Shown: piece by piece, positions 35,132 through 44,132 of the stretch
Numbering within the stretch: position 1 is the first letter of the stretch
How the letters are laid out: the number at the start of each line of letters is the position of its first letter
NCBI GenBank assembly: GCA_019918135.1
Contig: WBZZ01003772.1
Span: 47,501 to 111,500 of the forward strand
Direction of reading: 5' to 3'
Source: Paulinella micropora
Taxonomy: Eukaryota > Cercozoa > Imbricatea > Euglyphida > Paulinellidae
DNA: 64,000 nt
The notes under the pieces: generated by a model
Database searches by the model: none
Told to the model about the DNA's origin: nothing
What the model saw: the letters and a program-made list of their open reading frames with translations, nothing else
Position numbers and translations under genes: made by a program

Positions 35132-35777
35132 GCATCGGGATCAGGTGCCGGCCCAGCGTCACGGGTGTGCCCCGGTGAATCCTGACCGGGTCGCCGCTCG
35201 TTACCACCTGCGCACGGGCTTTGGCCAGCTTCTCGCGGTCCATACGGTGCGCCCATAACACTACTGCTGGTATGACCTGCTCGTTCGAGCGCACTTTCTC
35301 CAGGGCCATGGTAATCTTGACCAGCAGCACGTCCGCTGCTAATCTAAAGAGCCTCCTCTTGGTCATCTCGACTGATAACTCGTTTTTGACTATTTCGAAC
35401 AGGATTTCACAAGAGAAGTGGCGCTCTTCTTTTTGCCCAAAGTTGAAAACTGAGTTGATGCCGGAGATGATCGCCACCAGGATCAGGCAGGTCACGCTGA
35501 CCCAGTCGTAGCCCGCCCGGCCCGCTTCACGCGCCTTGAAGCCAAAGTTGCAGACGATAACGGAGCAGATCGCGGCACGATAGTAGCCAGCAGCCCGAAG
35601 ATCAGGAACTTGTTGTAGTAAAAATAGCCAGCTTGAGGCGCGCGTGCAGCGCGCATTCGTCCACCAGCTGGCAAAATAAGATTCGTGGCGCGAGGACCAT
35701 TTTGCTTCCTCTCGCTTTACGTCTGCGTCATCCGAGTCATGCGAGTCCTCCCGCGGCATCACGACTTTCTCGTCCAT
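35124..35777 (-). pseudogene. two-TM membrane protein, SLATT-like
   Basis: Start at ATG 35,777. One frame runs the whole length (217 codons), but the first membrane helix only reads well in another frame (FYYNKFLIFGLLATIV, near 35,625-35,570), so two compensating frame slips are likely. The second helix is VTCLILVAIISGINSVFNFG. After it comes a charged helical cytoplasmic tail. The layout (two helices, then a conserved FNFG...H...F..I segment) resembles SLATT/DUF4231-type two-helix proteins found in bacterial conflict systems and large DNA viruses. The assignment is tentative. Confidence 0.55.
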
Positions 35778-35818
35778 CCTTCTTTTTTCGTCTGTTAAAA
35801 GAAAGTTTGCGACAAGAT

Positions 35819-36965
35819 TTAAATTTTCGTCTTCTTCTTCTTTCGCCCGGCCGCTTTTGGCTTGAATGCCGGCACGCCGGAGCTGTTCTTCTTCTTCTTG
35901 GTCAGGGCCAGCAGATAGCGCGTGTACTCAACCGGGTCGTGATGATGCTGCTCGACTGGGTCCGGTGGCGGTGCTGCTGCCGCTGCCGCTGGTGCTGGTG
36001 CTCTCCTGCGTGGCCCAGGATTGGGTCGTCCGTAAGCCGCCCTGGCACTAGCTACACGATGGTTGACATCGGATCGGGGGCCACGACCGGACATATCGTT
36101 TTTTTCTCCTTCTCTATCTCTTCTCTTCTCCTGAAGATTAAAAAAATCTCGTGCCTTGCTCAGCAGCATTTCCCAGTCTGCCCCGTTGAGGTCGACTTTG
36201 TCGCGCGTGTCCGGCGACACGACCTGGATGTTGAGATACTTGGTCGGGCTAGGAAAGCAGACGTACTGGTCGTGCCTGTCCTGGGCGCTAGATTGGTAGC
36301 CACCGCTCGAGGCCAAGAACGGAATGATCAGGCTGGCCGAGTGATCCTTGGTGCCGCGCGTGACGCTGTTACACTTCGTAGAAGCCGCCGACCGAGTAGG
36401 CCAAACTCGAGCACTCCTTGATCCGGATGCCAAGGCTAGTCGGCAGGCCCAGCGCCACCACGTTGGGCAAGACCCTGGTCTGCCCCTGCGTCAGCCAAGT
36501 CTCTGCGTCCTGGGCCGAAGTCTCGAAGCCGAGCACCGCGTGCGCGCTGTCCGTGTTGGACTGCTTGCAGTAGATCTTGAACTCTGCGCCTGCGCTCAAC
36601 GTAAACTGTAGCTTGAGGTGGGTATCGAGGTACGTGATGCCGATCGTCTGCCCGGGCTGCACGTACCCTTCGTTGATCAGCAAACTCTGCAGCGCGTCGG
36701 CCAGGGTCTCCCCAGTGTAATTCTATGACGGGATCGTGATGGTCACGTCGCCCGTGGCCGTGCTGGTTAGGTACAGCTTGTTGTTTTTCGAATTCACGTT
36801 GTACAGCGCGTTGGGCACCGTGGCCCAAAAGAGCTTGTACCGGCCCTCGATAGCCTCCGACAAGGGCAGCCGGAACTCGGCGCTGTCGCCCGCTCCCAGT
36901 ACCCTTTCCCGGTCCTTGCTCCTGACCAGCAGATTCATTTTGCTAATGTTGCGCAGAGAGCTCAT
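35819..36965 (-). pseudogene. penton/minor-capsid-like single jelly-roll protein
   Basis: Start at ATG 36,965. The N-terminus MNLLVRSKDRERVLG...FRLPL, then YKLFWATVPNALYNVNSKNN, then TITIPS-stop-NYTGETLADAL, is the typical start of the penton-like minor capsid proteins of Polinton-like and small nucleocytoplasmic viruses. Later blocks fit too: AHAVLGFETS, VLPNVVALGLPTSLGIRIKE, SASLIIPFL, and KVDLNGADWEMLL. A basic tail with poly-Ala and KKKKTKI follows. Breaks: TAG at 36,723-36,725 (probably from CAG) and a 1-nt slip near 36,370. It would occupy capsid vertices. Confidence 0.75.
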
Positions 36966-37025
36966 TTTTGAAAAAAAACTTATTTTCCTGGTCACTAACT
37001 ACTAACAAATAACAGAGAATAAAAA
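36966..37025. promoter_or_regulatory. divergent promoter region, penton and structural gene
   Basis: A 60-bp AT-rich gap between divergent starts containing TTTTTTTTCAAAAATG-like and AGAATAAAAAATG-like contexts. No distinct operator seen. Confidence 0.45.
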
Positions 37026-38210
37026 ATGCCACTGACGCTCGGCTGCACGAAACGGCTGCGGCTGGAGGACACCATCGAGACCAAGCCGTTGCCCTCCATG
37101 ACCACGGCCTTTTGGGAGCACAAGGTCGCGTACCCTACGCAGCTCTTGCAGGAGGCTTTCCCTTACGCCGGCTCGCTCAACCCCCGCAAGGTCAGTACAT
37201 CTGGCTCGGTGGCCTGCGCCAACTGCCTGGTGTCGTTGAGCGGCACGGCACAGGCCCAAAGTCTCAGGCGCTGCAAGTACCGCGCCGGACAAGGGCTGGT
37301 CTGCCGCTTCACTGCCATCTTTCCTGCGTCGCCGAATGTGGCCAAATCGGCGCTGGCGGGCATCGGCGACGACTCCAACGGGTTCTTCTTCGTGCAGGAC
37401 CAGACACAGTCCAACCGGCTGCGCATCCTGCACCGCAACGCGGGCGTGGACACGTACATCGACCAAAAGAACTGGAACCTTGATACCTGTCTCGGCGGTG
37501 ACAGCTTAGATCGCAAGGACTGGTCGAAGGGCAATATCTTCGAAGTCAAATTCCAATACTTGCGCTTTGGTGCCATCGTCTTCTCCACCGAACGGCAGCT
37601 GGACGGCGCTCTCGTGCCTGTGCACCGCATACGCTACGCGGGCGCCAATACCCTGCCGTCGCTGTCGAACGTTTCGCTGCCTTTCCGTCTGCAGACGATT
37701 GGCGCGAGCGCCCAGCTGCGCAGCGCCTCGGTCGGCGTCTTTGTCGAGGGCTTTGTGCGGCAGTTCTGCCTGACCTTCGCTCGTCCCACCATGCAGACCA
37801 TCGGTGCCACCGAACAGAACGTGCTGACCATCCGCAACAAGACTTTGATCGGGGCCCTGGCCAACAACGACGTGTTGTACCCGCTGTTGCTGACGGTCGC
37901 CGTCGTAAGTGGCACGAAACCGGTGATCCTGCGCGTGCTGACCCAGGTCACGTTCGGCAGCGCGCCGACCTACGCGAACCACGACTCGGCCGCATCCAAT
38001 ACCGACTACAGCACGTCCCTCGTCACAGTGTCTGGCGGCAATGCGGCCGCGGCGTGCGTCGTGTCCTCGAGCGGCTCGGCCGCCGCTTCGCTAGACTTGA
38101 GCAAGCTGGACATCCGCGTTGGGCCCGGGGAAGTGCTGTGTCTGGCCGCCTCGATCACTACAGGCAGTGCCGATGTGTACGTCAGCTTGTCTTGGTATGA
38201 GGACGTCTAA
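37026..38210 (+). CDS. beta-rich virion structural protein, intact
   Basis: 394 codons, no breaks. The middle has a recognisable family signature: GIGDDSNGFFFVQDQ, then LRILHRNAG, GDSLDRKDWSKGNIFEVKF, FQYLRFGAIVFSTE and RYAGANTLPSLSN. Phage and large-DNA-virus structural proteins with a GDG.NGFFFG motif share this order. It is therefore likely a beta-sandwich capsid or tail accessory protein, although the exact role is not established. It is divergent from the penton-like gene with a 60-bp gap and followed by the resolvase. Confidence 0.72.
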   Translation: MPLTLGCTKRLRLEDTIETKPLPSMTTAFWEHKVAYPTQLLQEAFPYAGSLNPRKVSTSGSVACANCLVSLSGTAQAQSLRRCKYRAGQGLVCRFTAIFPASPNVAKSALAGIGDDSNGFFFVQDQTQSNRLRILHRNAGVDTYIDQKNWNLDTCLGGDSLDRKDWSKGNIFEVKFQYLRFGAIVFSTERQLDGALVPVHRIRYAGANTLPSLSNVSLPFRLQTIGASAQLRSASVGVFVEGFVRQFCLTFARPTMQTIGATEQNVLTIRNKTLIGALANNDVLYPLLLTVAVVSGTKPVILRVLTQVTFGSAPTYANHDSAASNTDYSTSLVTVSGGNAAAACVVSSSGSAAASLDLSKLDIRVGPGEVLCLAASITTGSADVYVSLSWYEDV

Positions 38211-38262
38211 GAATTTTTTTTTGTTCGATTCGCATCTGTTTATTAAAAGAAAGGAGCCAAAA

Positions 38263-38868
38263 ATGCGAGTCGTCGCAATCGATCCGGGGCTACGGAATTT
38301 GGATATCGTGGTGGTCGAGAAAAAAGAAGCCAAGTTCTGTGTCCTGTACGCCCGCGTGCTGGACGTCGCGCGACAGAGTGACACGGACAGCTTCAAGAGC
38401 AAGTCAGTCTTTGCGTGTCTGAACGCCATCGAGGAGGCCCAGAACGCCGATCTTGCAGTGGTCGAGGACAACAACTTTGGCCGCGCCAACACGAACCCGG
38501 ACAACTTGACCGTGCAAATAGCGGCCGGCGTGACGATGCTAAGCCTCGGTGCCAGGGAGCTGCTCTTCTACCCGAGCTCATTCAAGTTTTCCGTCTTTTT
38601 TGCCTTGACACCGGTTGTCACGGGCCGGGTCCGGAACAAATACAAAATGCAGTCCAGAGTGCTGGCCCAAAATCTCGTCGAGTCTTTTAATGTACAAGGC
38701 GAGACTAAAGGTTTCGCTGACTCAGATCATCTCTCAGTTGCATTCGGCCTGGGCATGTGCGCGCTGATCAGAGCGACCGGATCAGCACGGGACGGCCAGC
38801 TGGCAGTGCGTCGCTCTGAGCCTGTGCCTGTGCCGGTGGGTGTTCAGCGACGGCAGGCGCGGGAGTAG
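38263..38868 (+). CDS. RuvC-like Holliday junction resolvase
   Basis: 201 codons from ATG 38,263; TATTAAAAG lies 20 nt upstream. RNase H-fold resolvase motifs are in order: MRVVAIDPGLRN (Asp7), LAVVEDNNFGR (Glu68), and FADSDHLSVAFGL (Asp153/Asp155, His156). This matches the poxvirus A22/RuvC-type resolvases of large DNA viruses, which resolve concatemers and recombination intermediates before packaging. The last 30 residues are low-complexity and overlap the convergent HMG-like gene by about 100 bp. No break is seen. Confidence 0.88.
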   Translation: MRVVAIDPGLRNLDIVVVEKKEAKFCVLYARVLDVARQSDTDSFKSKSVFACLNAIEEAQNADLAVVEDNNFGRANTNPDNLTVQIAAGVTMLSLGARELLFYPSSFKFSVFFALTPVVTGRVRNKYKMQSRVLAQNLVESFNVQGETKGFADSDHLSVAFGLGMCALIRATGSARDGQLAVRRSEPVPVPVGVQRRQARE

Positions 38869-39120
38869 CATGCTTCGACTTTTGCTCGTTCCACTGCTCA
38901 GAGATGACTTCATCCTCATTTTGTGCTCGAGTGCGCGAATCTCGGGGTCTTGCATCCTTTGCTTGAAAATCTGTAAACAGCGGAAAAGCGATTTTATAAA
39001 AGCAGGTGTCATTGGCAGTGTTACCTCGTTATAGGCCGAAGGCGCCCTGGGTTTCTTCTGCTTGGCAGGAGCGGCAGCAGTGGTGGCGTGGCTGCAAGTT
39101 GCACAGGAGCTGGAAGACAT
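38768..39120 (-). CDS. HMG/YABBY-like DNA-binding protein with an intron
   Basis: Start ATG 39,120. Exon 1 has a CATCSH start and KPRAPSAYNE, the hallmark of HMG/YABBY-type boxes. A GT-AG intron (38,971-39,024, 54 nt, ending CTGTTTACAG) follows. Exon 2 gives IFKQRMQDPEIRALEH and, after a 1-nt slip, VISEQWNEQKS, the expected tryptophan helix. The end is at 38,768. Such small proteins bind and bend DNA and occur in many nucleocytoplasmic viruses. It is convergent with the resolvase gene. Confidence 0.65.
38971..39024 (-). other. 54-nt GT-AG intron in the HMG-like gene
   Basis: Donor GTAACA and acceptor TTTACAG. Removal joins PSAYNE to IFKQRM in phase 0, restoring continuous box spacing. The length is a multiple of three, so reading through would insert 18 residues. 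Confidence 0.65.
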
Positions 39121-39174
39121 CTCTAGTTTTGCCTTTGTCCTTTGGTTAAATAAGGGCAGAAGATTTTTTTTTAA

Positions 39175-40343
39175 TCAGTAAACTCGTTTAAAACTGTAGT
39201 GACATCCGCCAGCGTTGTGTCGGATTTTTTCGAATTCGTGCTCCCAGATATGACATAATTTAAAACCATCCGGCATCGAGTCTTGGATGGAAGCGAGTCG
39301 CAGCATCGTTTCCCTGTATATCATGCTATTGAGCCGCTTGAGCTTAGGCGAACGCTCGTTATGTTTCGGGTGCTCGGGCGGATAGCCGTGCCATGCGTTG
39401 CCCATGAATTCAAACCCCGTGTTGCGCTCCTCATCATATCCATCTAATCTGTACTTTCGCGGGCCAGGCACCGTGAACTCTCTGCCCGTCGGCTCCTCCT
39501 CGCCACGACAAAAATGTACGTGCTGGATGTCCCAGCCTTGTTCTTCGAGCCTGTCCCAGACCTCGCAGGCCACGATAGACGCACCCGCTTTCGGCCGAGG
39601 GATGAGACCGCGCAGGAAAGCGTGGCGGGCGCAGAGCTTGTGTGGGCGGCCTTCTTTGTCATGATAGTTTGCCTCGAGCTTGTCGTCTTCAGGGCAGTCG
39701 ATACACGGGTGCAGCACGACGTGCGATCCTCTCTCCCTTGCATGCGCTGCGCAGAGCATGCCGGGCCGTCCCTTCTAGTCAGGGTATGCAGAATCGAGCT
39801 TGGCGCCTGGCGGGCAGGCGCACGGCCTCCGCACGACGTGCGTATCCTTGGCCTTGGCGTGCTTGGAACACAGTCTGTTCGGACGGCCTTCTTGCTCTGG
39901 GTAGTTTGCCTGGAGCTTGTCCTCTCGGGACAGTCAGTGCATGGGCTCCGTATTGTGTGTGTGCCCCTATCCTTTGCATGCGTCGCGCACAACCTGCGGG
40001 GACGGCCCTCATCGTCAGGGTAGTTTGCCTCGAGCTTGGCACTCGGCGGACAGGCAGTGCATGGGCTCTGCACCTCGCGCGCACCCCTCGCGCGCGCGTG
40101 TGTCGCGCACAGTCTTTTGGGACGACCCCTCTCGTCAGGGTAACGTGATTCGAGCTTGGCTCCAGGTGGACAGTCGACGCACTGCCTCAGTACAGTGTGC
40201 GTGCCTCTCTCGCGCGCGTGCGAAGCACATAGCTTGTACTTGGCGCCAGTTTCGTCTTTGTAATTGGCTTGTTTTTTGGCCCCGGCCGGGCAGTCACGGC
40301 AAAACGACCTGGTCTTGGCCTTCTTCTTAGGCGGTTCGCTCAT
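39175..40343 (-). pseudogene. EsV-1-7-like zinc repeats fused to Vsr/PD-(D/E)XK-like nuclease
   Basis: Start ATG 40,343 with a basic leader. Six repeats of about 40 residues follow, each C-x2-C-x20-C-x2-H (for example CVDCPPGAKLESRYPD then RLCATHARARG). This is close to the EsV-1-7 repeat (C-x4-C-x16-C-x2-H) of brown algae, oomycetes and large viruses. The C-terminal 130 residues have KYRLDGYDEERNTGFEFMG, NAWHGYPPEH, RETMLRLASI and LCHIWEHEFE, the order of metal-binding and catalytic residues in Vsr-like endonucleases of giant viruses. Frame slips near repeats 4 and 5 (about 39,920 and 39,780) break the gene. It would be a DNA-binding, DNA-cutting protein. Confidence 0.72.
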
Positions 40344-40385
40344 TCCAGTTTTATGATAGTGTCAAGGCCGCGACTGTTTCTTTTT

Positions 40386-40495
40386 TTGAACTGAGACAAC
40401 TCAAATGGTCCGACCGGGCACAAATTTTCGTGAACTTTCGTGTCACTTTTTCATTTGAACTGAGACAATTCAAATGGTCCGACCGGGCTCAAATT
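40386..40495. repeat. direct repeat of about 40 bp upstream of 40,557
   Basis: TTGAACTGAGACAA followed by TCAAATGGTCCGACCGGGC occurs at 40,386 and 40,455 (period 69). Just downstream, AAAAGTAACGGACGC also occurs near 53,978. It lies in a 213-bp gap between divergent genes, so it may be a regulatory element. Confidence 0.6.
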
Positions 40496-40556
40496 CAAAA
40501 GAAAAGGGAAAAAGTAACGGACGCGGCCTTGTCACTTTCATAAAGCCAGAATCGAA

Positions 40557-41234
40557 ATGACTTCGATGATGACAGAGGCCGAGCGACAGGTCGTCGAGGC
40601 CCTGATTGACCACAGGTTCAATAGTCCCGCGTTCAACGACATCGCGCCGACTATACCCGAACTGCTGGCGAGCTGTGTTTCGGTGACTGCACGCAACAGC
40701 CAGCTCTATGTTTATGAGGGGAGCGGCCAGGTCTTTTGTGTGCCCGCCCCTTTTGTGTCGTGTTCGTTCCTCGACCTGGCAGTCATGTCCCGGCCAACGC
40801 CGCTTCAGGTCATTCGCGCGGTGGCTGCCGAACACCTGGCGCTGCGGTTGTTGGACCGACATCTGCCCAACGACCTCGTCGGCCTCGTCACCGAGTTCGT
40901 GCGCCCTGTGCGGTATGAGCCCTTGCCAGCCGGTGCCTGGTCCACCGGCGACGACCGACAGCAGCAGAGCTTGGTTTTCAACATCCAGCTGCCTTTATTA
41001 GACCTCGGGGGCTTGGGCCTGGCCGAGCGGTTTTTCGAACCGTACCCTAGCGCCGGCCCGTTCGTACCCCAGTTGGCGCAGGCCGTCGCCTCTCAGCGGC
41101 AGCGCTACTGGGCAGCCGCGGAACAAAATCTGGACAAACGCCTGACAGTGTTTTGTAAACAGGTAGAAACAGTTTCTGTCTTAAGCTTGCACTACCACTG
41201 CCGGTGTCACTGGTGCTACTTGTTCGTCCGGTAA
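40557..41234 (+). CDS. hypothetical protein, 225 aa
   Basis: Open from ATG 40,557 with no break. Predicted helical N-terminus (AERQVVEALIDHRF), then mixed alpha/beta. The segment LALRLLDRHLPNDLVGLVTEFV resembles an F-box or ankyrin-adjacent helix (LPxDLxxLVxEFV), hinting at a ubiquitin-ligase adaptor, but this is weak. The end overlaps the convergent small membrane gene at 41,181-41,318. Confidence 0.55.
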   Translation: MTSMMTEAERQVVEALIDHRFNSPAFNDIAPTIPELLASCVSVTARNSQLYVYEGSGQVFCVPAPFVSCSFLDLAVMSRPTPLQVIRAVAAEHLALRLLDRHLPNDLVGLVTEFVRPVRYEPLPAGAWSTGDDRQQQSLVFNIQLPLLDLGGLGLAERFFEPYPSAGPFVPQLAQAVASQRQRYWAAAEQNLDKRLTVFCKQVETVSVLSLHYHCRCHWCYLFVR

Positions 41235-41318
41235 ATTCCACGGGCACACGATAATGCATACACACCCGACCACTCCCACCACCAAAACGGTGACGATCGC
41301 GGCCACGAGCGGTTCCAT
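41181..41318 (-). CDS. small single-TM protein, 45 aa
   Basis: ATG 41,318 to TAA 41,181. The sequence is a short polar start (MEPLV), one long hydrophobic helix (about residues 5-25, rich in Val) and a short tail after CPWNLPDEQ. Small membrane proteins of this kind are common in virions with an inner membrane. It is preceded by TTTAAATTAAAAGGC-like AT-rich sequence. Convergent overlap of 54 bp with the 225-aa gene. Confidence 0.55.
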   Translation of the reverse strand: MEPLVAAIVTVLVVGVVGCVCIIVCPWNLPDEQVAPVTPAVVVQA

Positions 41319-41380
41319 TTTCTTTTCTCACAAATCTTTTGCCTTTTAATTTAAAAAACGCTCCTTTTTTCCCTAGTGGT

Positions 41381-43196
41381 TTAGTTGTGCACCGCCGCGG
41401 CCTCCAAACGCCCGTGCCCTTCGCGCAGGTGGCGGAAGAACGTCGAGTAGATGCAGATGTCGTAGATTCCACTGCGGAAACCGCGCTTGCCACGGGTGTA
41501 GCTCTTCGGGAGGAAGTCCTTCACTGCCTGGTCGGCCGCCGTCGCGTCGCCCAGCGCGATCGTGAACCGGAGCAGATCGTCCTTGTCGCAGATCAAGGGC
41601 TGGTCGCTGCGGTCGGTAAAAGTAGCGATCACGTTGTTATTGCTGAAGTCAGCGGCCGTGCCGCCGGCGCTCGCGAGCGAGATCCTGATACCCTTGCTCT
41701 TCAGGTAGCTGCTGTTCGCCAGCAGCGCGTTGATCTTGGTCCAGGCACCGACGTCGTCGAAAGAGTAATGCCACTGGCTGGAGCCGACCGCCGCGCCAGT
41801 GAAGCCGGCATCCCCGTCGATATCGGCAATAGCCATCACTACTCCGTCGTACTTGAAGATGAGGCGGTTGTTCTTGTTCAACGTGATGGTGCCCTGTGGC
41901 GCAAGCTCCAGCGTGGTCTCGACGGGCGCGGGCGCCGTGTTGAACACCAGCCGTTCTCTGGCGCCTTGGAACACCTTGAACCCGTTCATCTCTCCGTCCA
42001 ACATGGCACGCAAATCGTGCAAGAACGGGATGACGTAGACATTGTTGTTGGCCGCAAAGACTTCGTTGAACAGCTCGTTGGCAGTGTGCTCTCTGAAGTA
42101 ACGCTCGTCCACTGCCACTCCTTGTCCAAGCTGGCTGCGCCCTTGTACATCTAAACGGTGGACAGCACACATCGATGCATACCGAAAAGAAACACACTGA
42201 GATCAGTACCTTCCAGATCGATCGTGGCGTCGTCGCCGAGCGCTTCGCCCTTGAAGTCGTATGCGTACTGCGGGTAGTAGGTGACAGCGCCCGCGTCGTA
42301 GGTGGCCTGGCTGCCCGAACGCCGCAGGTACACAAACAACGCTCCGGATTGATGGTTGAACTGGTCGAGGTTCACCGAGACTCTGCTCGACGGCAACATC
42401 TCGCGGCCGTGGTCGATAAACTGCACGAAGTCCAAGTAGCGGTGCTGCACGACCTTGCCGATCTTGTCGGGGTGCTTGCCCACCAGCAGGCCGTTGGGCA
42501 AGAGCGTGGACGAGGAGATCCAGCGCACTTCCTCCAGCACGGCACGGCCAGTGCGCTCTGGCTCTCGACAAAGATCGAGCCCTTGGGGTAGAAGCGTGTT
42601 TCCAGGTCTTCGTTAAGGTGGCTCAGGTCCAAGTCCATGCAGGCCAAAAACAGGTGCACGATGGGCAGGTAGAAATGCTGGACGTCGCCGCTCCGCCACG
42701 TGCACGAGCTCGGGCGGCCGTACTTGTCCTGGTTGAGCATGTCGTTGATGCTCGACAGCGCCTCCTGGCTCAGGGTGTTCATCAGCAAGTGCAAAACGTC
42801 GCCGTAGTAGCGCGCCAGCTGCTGGCCAGAAAGCCTTTCGTAGAATTCGATGCGATCCCACCACTGGGTCACGGGCAGGACACGCGAGTCGGTCGGCTGT
42901 GGGCTGCCGGCCGCGAACTTGATCTCGAAGCGAAGGGTGGCGTCCTCGATGGCGCCCGCCGCGCGGTTTTCAAGAATAAACGAGAAGTACGCAGCGTTGT
43001 CCAAGGCGGCTGTGTTGGGCTTGGGTGTCATGATGATCTGTGTCCACACTGGGCGGGTAGGCCTCTTGACGATATGGTTCGTGGCGGTCACGACCAAGGC
43101 GCCGGTCTTGGCGTCGCGCTCCTGGGAGTCTACGAGCCTGGCCTTCTTCCCGGGTGGGGGCATTACAGTCACGCTCGTTCGCTTGCCGCCGAACAT
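41381..43196 (-). pseudogene. MCP: major capsid protein, double jelly-roll type, with an intron
   Basis: Start ATG 43,196 (MFGGKRTSVTVMPPPGKK), end 41,381; about 585 codons, usual for a double jelly-roll capsid protein. N-terminal domain: WTQIIMTPKPNTAALDNAAY, LRFEIKF, PVTQWWDRIEFYERLSGQQL, NDMLNQDKYG, then FYLPIVHLFLACMDLD, a block typical of the jelly-roll hinge. C-terminal domain: YLDFVQFIDHGREMLPS and a late beta-rich half. A 59-nt intron (42,151-42,209) joins DLE to VQGRSQLGQG cleanly. One 1-nt slip near 42,545 remains. It builds the icosahedral shell. The subfamily is unclear: closer by eye to Polinton-like/mriyavirus capsids than to the classical FYLPLPFW type. Confidence 0.8.
42151..42209 (-). 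other. 59-nt GT-AG intron in the capsid gene
   Basis: Donor GTACTG and acceptor CCGTTTAG. Splicing restores one frame across the ends of two partial frames (exon ends GATCTGGAAG, next begins ATGTACAAGG). Without splicing the reading frame ends inside the intron region. Confidence 0.78.
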
Positions 43197-43211
43197 CTCC
43201 GTGTCGGTTAA

Positions 43212-43520
43212 TTAATATAAGGCAACCAGAAAATAAATTAATTTTTTTCCCGGCATGATCATGGCGACCGAGATCGCGACGGCCCCGACCGCGAGCGGCA
43301 CGGTCACGCCCATCGTCCGCGCGGTCTTCTGGCGGTCATCCTTGTTGTGCTGCTTGTTCTCTCGGTCTTCGTAGTTGCGTCGGCCGATGCGCGCGCGCTT
43401 GGTGGCTTGCTCGTCCTCCTTCTCTTTCTTCGCCTCCCGCTTGGCAGTCTCCTTCTCTTGCTTTTCTTCTTTCTTGGCCGACTTTTTGGCCGTCCGGCGT
43501 TCGCGAGCTCGCTTGGTCAT
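43212..43520 (-). CDS. basic coiled-coil protein with C-terminal membrane helix
   Basis: 102 codons from ATG 43,520 (MTKRARERRTAKK). The first 65 residues are Lys/Arg/Glu-rich and helical. The end has a hydrophobic helix (VPLAVGAVAISVAMIM) followed by GKKLIYFLVALY. A nucleic-acid or core protein tethered to a membrane is plausible. TTATTTAAAAAACG lies just upstream. Its stop is 15 bp before the capsid start, same strand. Confidence 0.6.
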   Translation of the reverse strand: MTKRARERRTAKKSAKKEEKQEKETAKREAKKEKEDEQATKRARIGRRNYEDRENKQHNKDDRQKTARTMGVTVPLAVGAVAISVAMIMPGKKLIYFLVALY

Positions 43521-43635
43521 CTCTTTCCGCCGGTTATTTAAAAAACGTTCATGCGCAAGATTAAAATTTTTAATACGTAATGACCGTGCATATTTTTGCC
43601 AAGAGAGCAGCAGTTTCGCCAAGGAAGGCTTGGTC

Positions 43636-43950
43636 CTAGCACAACTGTCTTTTAGCAACGAGGCGCTGCTGCAGCTGCTGGAGCTGCTGCGTGGGCGCGC
43701 GGAACTTGCAGGCGAGTTCGGCCCAGATTCCGGCCTCGGAGCGCACAAAGCCAGCGAGCTTTCCGTCCTTCCAGGCAGGCAAGAACCATGTCTGTACGGC
43801 CTCAACCTGCTGTCCAAGACCTAATCTCTGCAGCTGCTTCAATTCCTTGATCTCCTCGAGCCGCAACAGCCCGTACTTTTGGAACACCATCTTCAGCGCA
43901 CCGAACAGCTGCGCCAGCGCTTGTCTCTTGGTCTGCTGGGGGGAGGACAT
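43636..43950 (-). CDS. hypothetical helical protein, 104 aa
   Basis: ATG 43,950. Helical, Gln/Leu-rich, with a tryptophan-containing centre (VEAVQTWFLPAWKDGKLAG). No family recognised. Its start overlaps the end of the upstream membrane-protein frame. Confidence 0.5.
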   Translation of the reverse strand: MSSPQQTKRQALAQLFGALKMVFQKYGLLRLEEIKELKQLQRLGLGQQVEAVQTWFLPAWKDGKLAGFVRSEAGIWAELACKFRAPTQQLQQLQQRLVAKRQLC

Positions 43951-44092
43951 CGTCGAGCGGCACGTAGGCGTCCAGGTCGACGGCAGGTGGCCTTCTTCTC
44001 ACTCTTCTCAGCAGCACTAGCAGGACCGCTAGCACAAAGACCAGAATTCCCCACACGGCCAGGGCTTCTTCCGGTGTCACGACAGTGGTCAT
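43802..44092 (-). CDS. N-terminally anchored small membrane protein
   Basis: From ATG 44,092: MTTVVTPEEALAVWG, then a hydrophobic helix (ILVFVLAVLLVLL), then RRVRRRPP. The part after residue 60 overlaps the next gene in another frame and may not be natural; a frame slip near 43,940 would end it sooner. Confidence 0.5.
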   Translation of the reverse strand: MTTVVTPEEALAVWGILVFVLAVLLVLLRRVRRRPPAVDLDAYVPLDDVLPPADQETSAGAAVRCAEDGVPKVRAVAARGDQGIEAAAEIRSWTAG

Positions 44093-44132
44093 CTTCTTAA
44101 GTGAAGGACCACAAGTTTTAATTTTTGCTCTT

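Larger units (their letters stand above)
33657..35479 (-). repeat. breakpoint duplication X, copy B (1,823 bp)
   Basis: Inverted match of 29,041-30,863. Here X runs naturally into the N-terminal part of the membrane-protein gene. Confidence 0.9.

Noticed and set aside
41047..41493. A 148-codon minus-strand frame over the capsid end
   Set aside because: Shadow of the capsid and the small membrane protein in another frame; composition is Arg/Ser-rich as expected for antisense GC-rich DNA.
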